A stretch of 64,000 bases of DNA from Salinimicrobium sp050750585 (GTDB taxonomy: Bacteria; Bacteroidota; Bacteroidia; Flavobacteriales; Flavobacteriaceae). The DNA is taken from NCBI RefSeq assembly GCF_050750585.1, contig NZ_JBOJLM010000013.1, positions 41,367-105,366 on the forward strand. The letters are read 5' to 3'. Shown here in pieces: positions 61,985 through 64,000 of the stretch; position 1 is the first letter of the stretch, and every line of letters begins with the position of its first letter. A program made the position numbers and the translations under genes. A model generated the notes under the pieces. It had not been told where the DNA came from, did not search any database, and saw nothing but the letters and a program-made list of their open reading frames with translations.

Positions 61985-64000
61985 ATGGAGAAATATTTTA
62001 CTCCTGTTAAGATATGGATACTATTTTTACTAGTCGGCTCCCCTGTATTGGGTGCCTTCTGGTCGAGCCCAGATCTTAAATCCTTTAGTTACCCTCAACC
62101 ATCTGAAAATTATACCGCTCCCTGGTATGAATCGCCTAAAGGAATTTTTGCCCTTGGCTTCAATGATAATACTGAAAATGCCACGGTCACAGCTCCAGCT
62201 GATGTTCAAAAGAGGACCGATTCCGGCAAATGTTCAGCATCCATAAATATTCCGGAAGCATCTTTTACCGGGAACAGTCTTACCTGGTCCATGAGTGGTG
62301 CAACAAGCGATTCCGGTACAGGACAGGTAGGCACACATACTTTTGAAAAAGGGGTAACTACTATTGTTTTCACTTCTATCGGCGATAATTCTTCTACAGA
62401 TCAGGATTCTATGACGGTTACCATTAAGGACGAAGAAGCGCCAGAAATAAATGTGGGAAGCAATATTTCCAAGAACACAGACAACGGAAAGTGTACCGCT
62501 TCCATCGCTATTCCGAATGTGAGTTTTAGCGACAACTGTTCGGGGGAAACCTTGAGCTGGACAATGACCGGAGTGACTTCAGGAAACGGAACAGGTCAGG
62601 TAGGCACCAAAACCTTCAACATTGGAAAAACCACTATTAATTACACCGTCACCGATGCAGCAGGATTAAAGGCTTCTGGAGCTGTCGACATTACTGTTAC
62701 TGATGATGAGGCTCCAGAAATAACCCTCGGAAATGACATTTTTGAGAGTACAGATACAGGAAAGTGTACCGCTTCTATCGCTATTTCAAATGTGAATTTT
62801 AGCGATAACTGTTCAGGAGAAACCTTGAGCTGGACCATGAGCGGCGTTACTTCAGGAAATGGAACAGGTCAGGTAGGCACTAAAACCTTCAACATTGGAA
62901 AAACCACTATTAATTACACCGTCACCGATGCAGCAGGATTAACCGCTTCAGGAACTATAGAAATTACGGTTACTGATAATGAAGCGCCAAAAATAACCCT
63001 CGGAAATGACATTTTTGAGAGTACAGATACAGGAAAGTGTACGGCAGCCATTGCTATTCCGAATGTGAGTTTTAGCGATAACTGTTCAGGGGAAAACTTG
63101 AGCTGGACCATGAGCGGTGTTACTTCAGGAAATGGAACAGGTCAGGTAGGCACCAAAACCTTCAACATTGGAAAAACTACCATTAATTACACCGTCACTG
63201 ATACAGCAGGATTAACCGCTTCAGGAGCTGTCGAGATTACTGTTACAGATGATGAGTCTCCAGAAATAACCCTCGGAAATGACATTTTTGAGAGTACAGA
63301 TTCAGGGCAGTGTACGGCTTCCATCGCTATTCCAAATGTGAGTTTTAGCGATAACTGTTCAGGGGAAACCTTGAGCTGGACCATGACCGGCGTTACTTCA
63401 GGAAATGGAACAGGTCAGGTAGGAACTAAAACCTTCAGTATTGGGAAAACTACCATTAATTACACCGTCACCGATGCAGCCGGATTAACGGCTTCAGGAG
63501 CTGTCGACATTACGGTTACTGATAATGAAGCGCCAAAAATAACCCTTGGAAATGACATTTTTGAGAGTACAGACACAGGCCAGTGTACCGCTTCCATTGC
63601 TATTCCTAATGTGAGTTTTAGCGACAACTGTTCAGGAGAAACCTTGAGCTGGACCATGAGCGGTGTTACTTCAGGAAATGGAACAGGTCAGGTGGGCACC
63701 AAAACCTTCAGCATTGGAAAAACCACCATTAGTTACACCGTCACCGACGCAGCGGGATTAACGGCTTCAGGAGCTGTCGACATTACGGTTACCGATAATG
63801 AAGCGCCAAAAATCACCCTCGGAAATGACATTTTTGAGAGTACAGATACAGGAAAGTGTACCGCATCTATCGCTATTCCTAATGTGAGTTTTAGCGATAA
63901 CTGTTCGGGGGAAATTTTGAGCTGGACCATGAGCGGTGTTACTTCAGGAAACGGAACAGGTCAGATAGGGACTAAAACCTTCAGCATTGGAAAAACCACC
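61985..64000 (+). CDS. HYR-repeat surface protein (3' end beyond window)
   Basis: Start of a large exported repeat protein; 672 codons are visible and the frame is open at the right edge. The ATG at 61985 opens MEKYFTPVKIWILFLLVGSP, a signal peptide ending near VLGAF. After one divergent unit (about 70-155) there are five complete 91-residue units and one cut unit resembling HYR (hyalin repeat) immunoglobulin-like domains: DTGKCTASIAIPNVSFSDNCSGE, then LSWTMSGVTSGNGTGQVG, then TINYTVTDAAGL. Each unit has two Cys that could form a disulphide. Length and sorting signal cannot be judged, but T9SS export is likely by analogy with the adhesin gene, which ends 145 bases upstream. Confidence 0.85.
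   Translation, partial: MEKYFTPVKIWILFLLVGSPVLGAFWSSPDLKSFSYPQPSENYTAPWYESPKGIFALGFNDNTENATVTAPADVQKRTDSGKCSASINIPEASFTGNSLTWSMSGATSDSGTGQVGTHTFEKGVTTIVFTSIGDNSSTDQDSMTVTIKDEEAPEINVGSNISKNTDNGKCTASIAIPNVSFSDNCSGETLSWTMTGVTSGNGTGQVGTKTFNIGKTTINYTVTDAAGLKASGAVDITVTDDEAPEITLGNDIFESTDTGKCTASIAISNVNFSDNCSGETLSWTMSGVTSGNGTGQVGTKTFNIGKTTINYTVTDAAGLTASGTIEITVTDNEAPKITLGNDIFESTDTGKCTAAIAIPNVSFSDNCSGENLSWTMSGVTSGNGTGQVGTKTFNIGKTTINYTVTDTAGLTASGAVEITVTDDESPEITLGNDIFESTDSGQCTASIAIPNVSFSDNCSGETLSWTMTGVTSGNGTGQVGTKTFSIGKTTINYTVTDAAGLTASGAVDITVTDNEAPKITLGNDIFESTDTGQCTASIAIPNVSFSDNCSGETLSWTMSGVTSGNGTGQVGTKTFSIGKTTISYTVTDAAGLTASGAVDITVTDNEAPKITLGNDIFESTDTGKCTASIAIPNVSFSDNCSGEILSWTMSGVTSGNGTGQIGTKTFSIGKTT
62456..64000 (+). 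repeat. Tandem 273-bp HYR repeats (five full, one cut)
   Basis: Units start at 62456, 62729, 63002, 63275, 63548 and 63821, exactly 273 bases apart. Units two to six are nearly identical at DNA level, and each begins with the dispersed motif AAATGACATTTTTGA encoding NDIFE; the first unit has NISKN there instead. The array continues beyond the window. Confidence 0.95.

Noticed and set aside
62641..63930. Regularly spaced minus-strand open frames of 65 residues inside the HYR repeats
   Set aside because: They are the complementary frame of the 273-base tandem repeat; the plus-strand frame has the signal peptide and domain pattern.

Overview
The window looks like a chromosomal segment of a marine or soil flavobacterium (Bacteroidota, Flavobacteriaceae, of the Gramella/Salegentibacter/Zunongwangia kind; the genus is inference). 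The evidence is a SusC/SusD polysaccharide-utilization locus, a Na+-translocating NADH:quinone reductase operon, type IX secretion (T9SS) cargo and plug proteins, very AT-rich leaders with poor Shine-Dalgarno sites, and Bacteroidota-type promoters (TTG, about 20 nt, TAnnTTTG).

Region 1 (1-21730, all minus strand) is a pectin-utilization locus. Reading with transcription: SusC transporter, SusD lipoprotein, a DUF5123-like beta-helix lipoprotein, a terminator-like hairpin, a 1690-residue T9SS-secreted CE8 pectin methylesterase, a PL9 pectate lyase lipoprotein, a PL1-CE8 fusion, GH105, a DUF4861 lipoprotein, GH43 and a GH28 polygalacturonase that runs off the left edge. Together these would demethylate homogalacturonan, cut it, import the oligomers and trim them to monomers. 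Two LacI-type palindromes lie in the 773-base leader upstream of susC; no regulator gene is present in the window.

Region 2 (22504-32176) is a housekeeping mosaic: two paralogous exported proteins, dipeptidase E, glutaminase, an AlkB-like dioxygenase, several GNAT acetyltransferases, tRNA-Gly(TCC) with a broken partial copy between it and its promoter, a ClpP-type protease and two L,D-transpeptidase-type proteins. Region 3 (32448-37107) carries gpmI, a thioredoxin-like lipoprotein, a HAD-like hydrolase, map, a NUMOD4/HNH-like protein and a methyltransferase.

Region 4 (37114-44569, minus) is nqrABCDEF followed, after a terminator, by a 118-residue protein and apbE, whose product flavinylates NqrB and NqrC. 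Region 5 (44728-50889) has the T9SS plug protein, a DUF3667 membrane protein, apaG, a 0.9-kb non-coding block of heptamer-based repeats, a TANGO2/NRDE protein and pruA. Region 6 (51160-64000) holds two giant repetitive surface proteins: a 3559-residue T9SS adhesin-like protein and an HYR-repeat protein cut by the right edge.

The most unusual signal is a dispersed, near-palindromic motif, AAAATGNCATTTTTGA. By eye it occurs about eleven times outside tandem repeats, always in the same strand orientation whatever the direction of the host gene, both inside genes (several reading frames) and in the non-coding repeat block, and again in five successive units of the HYR repeat array.
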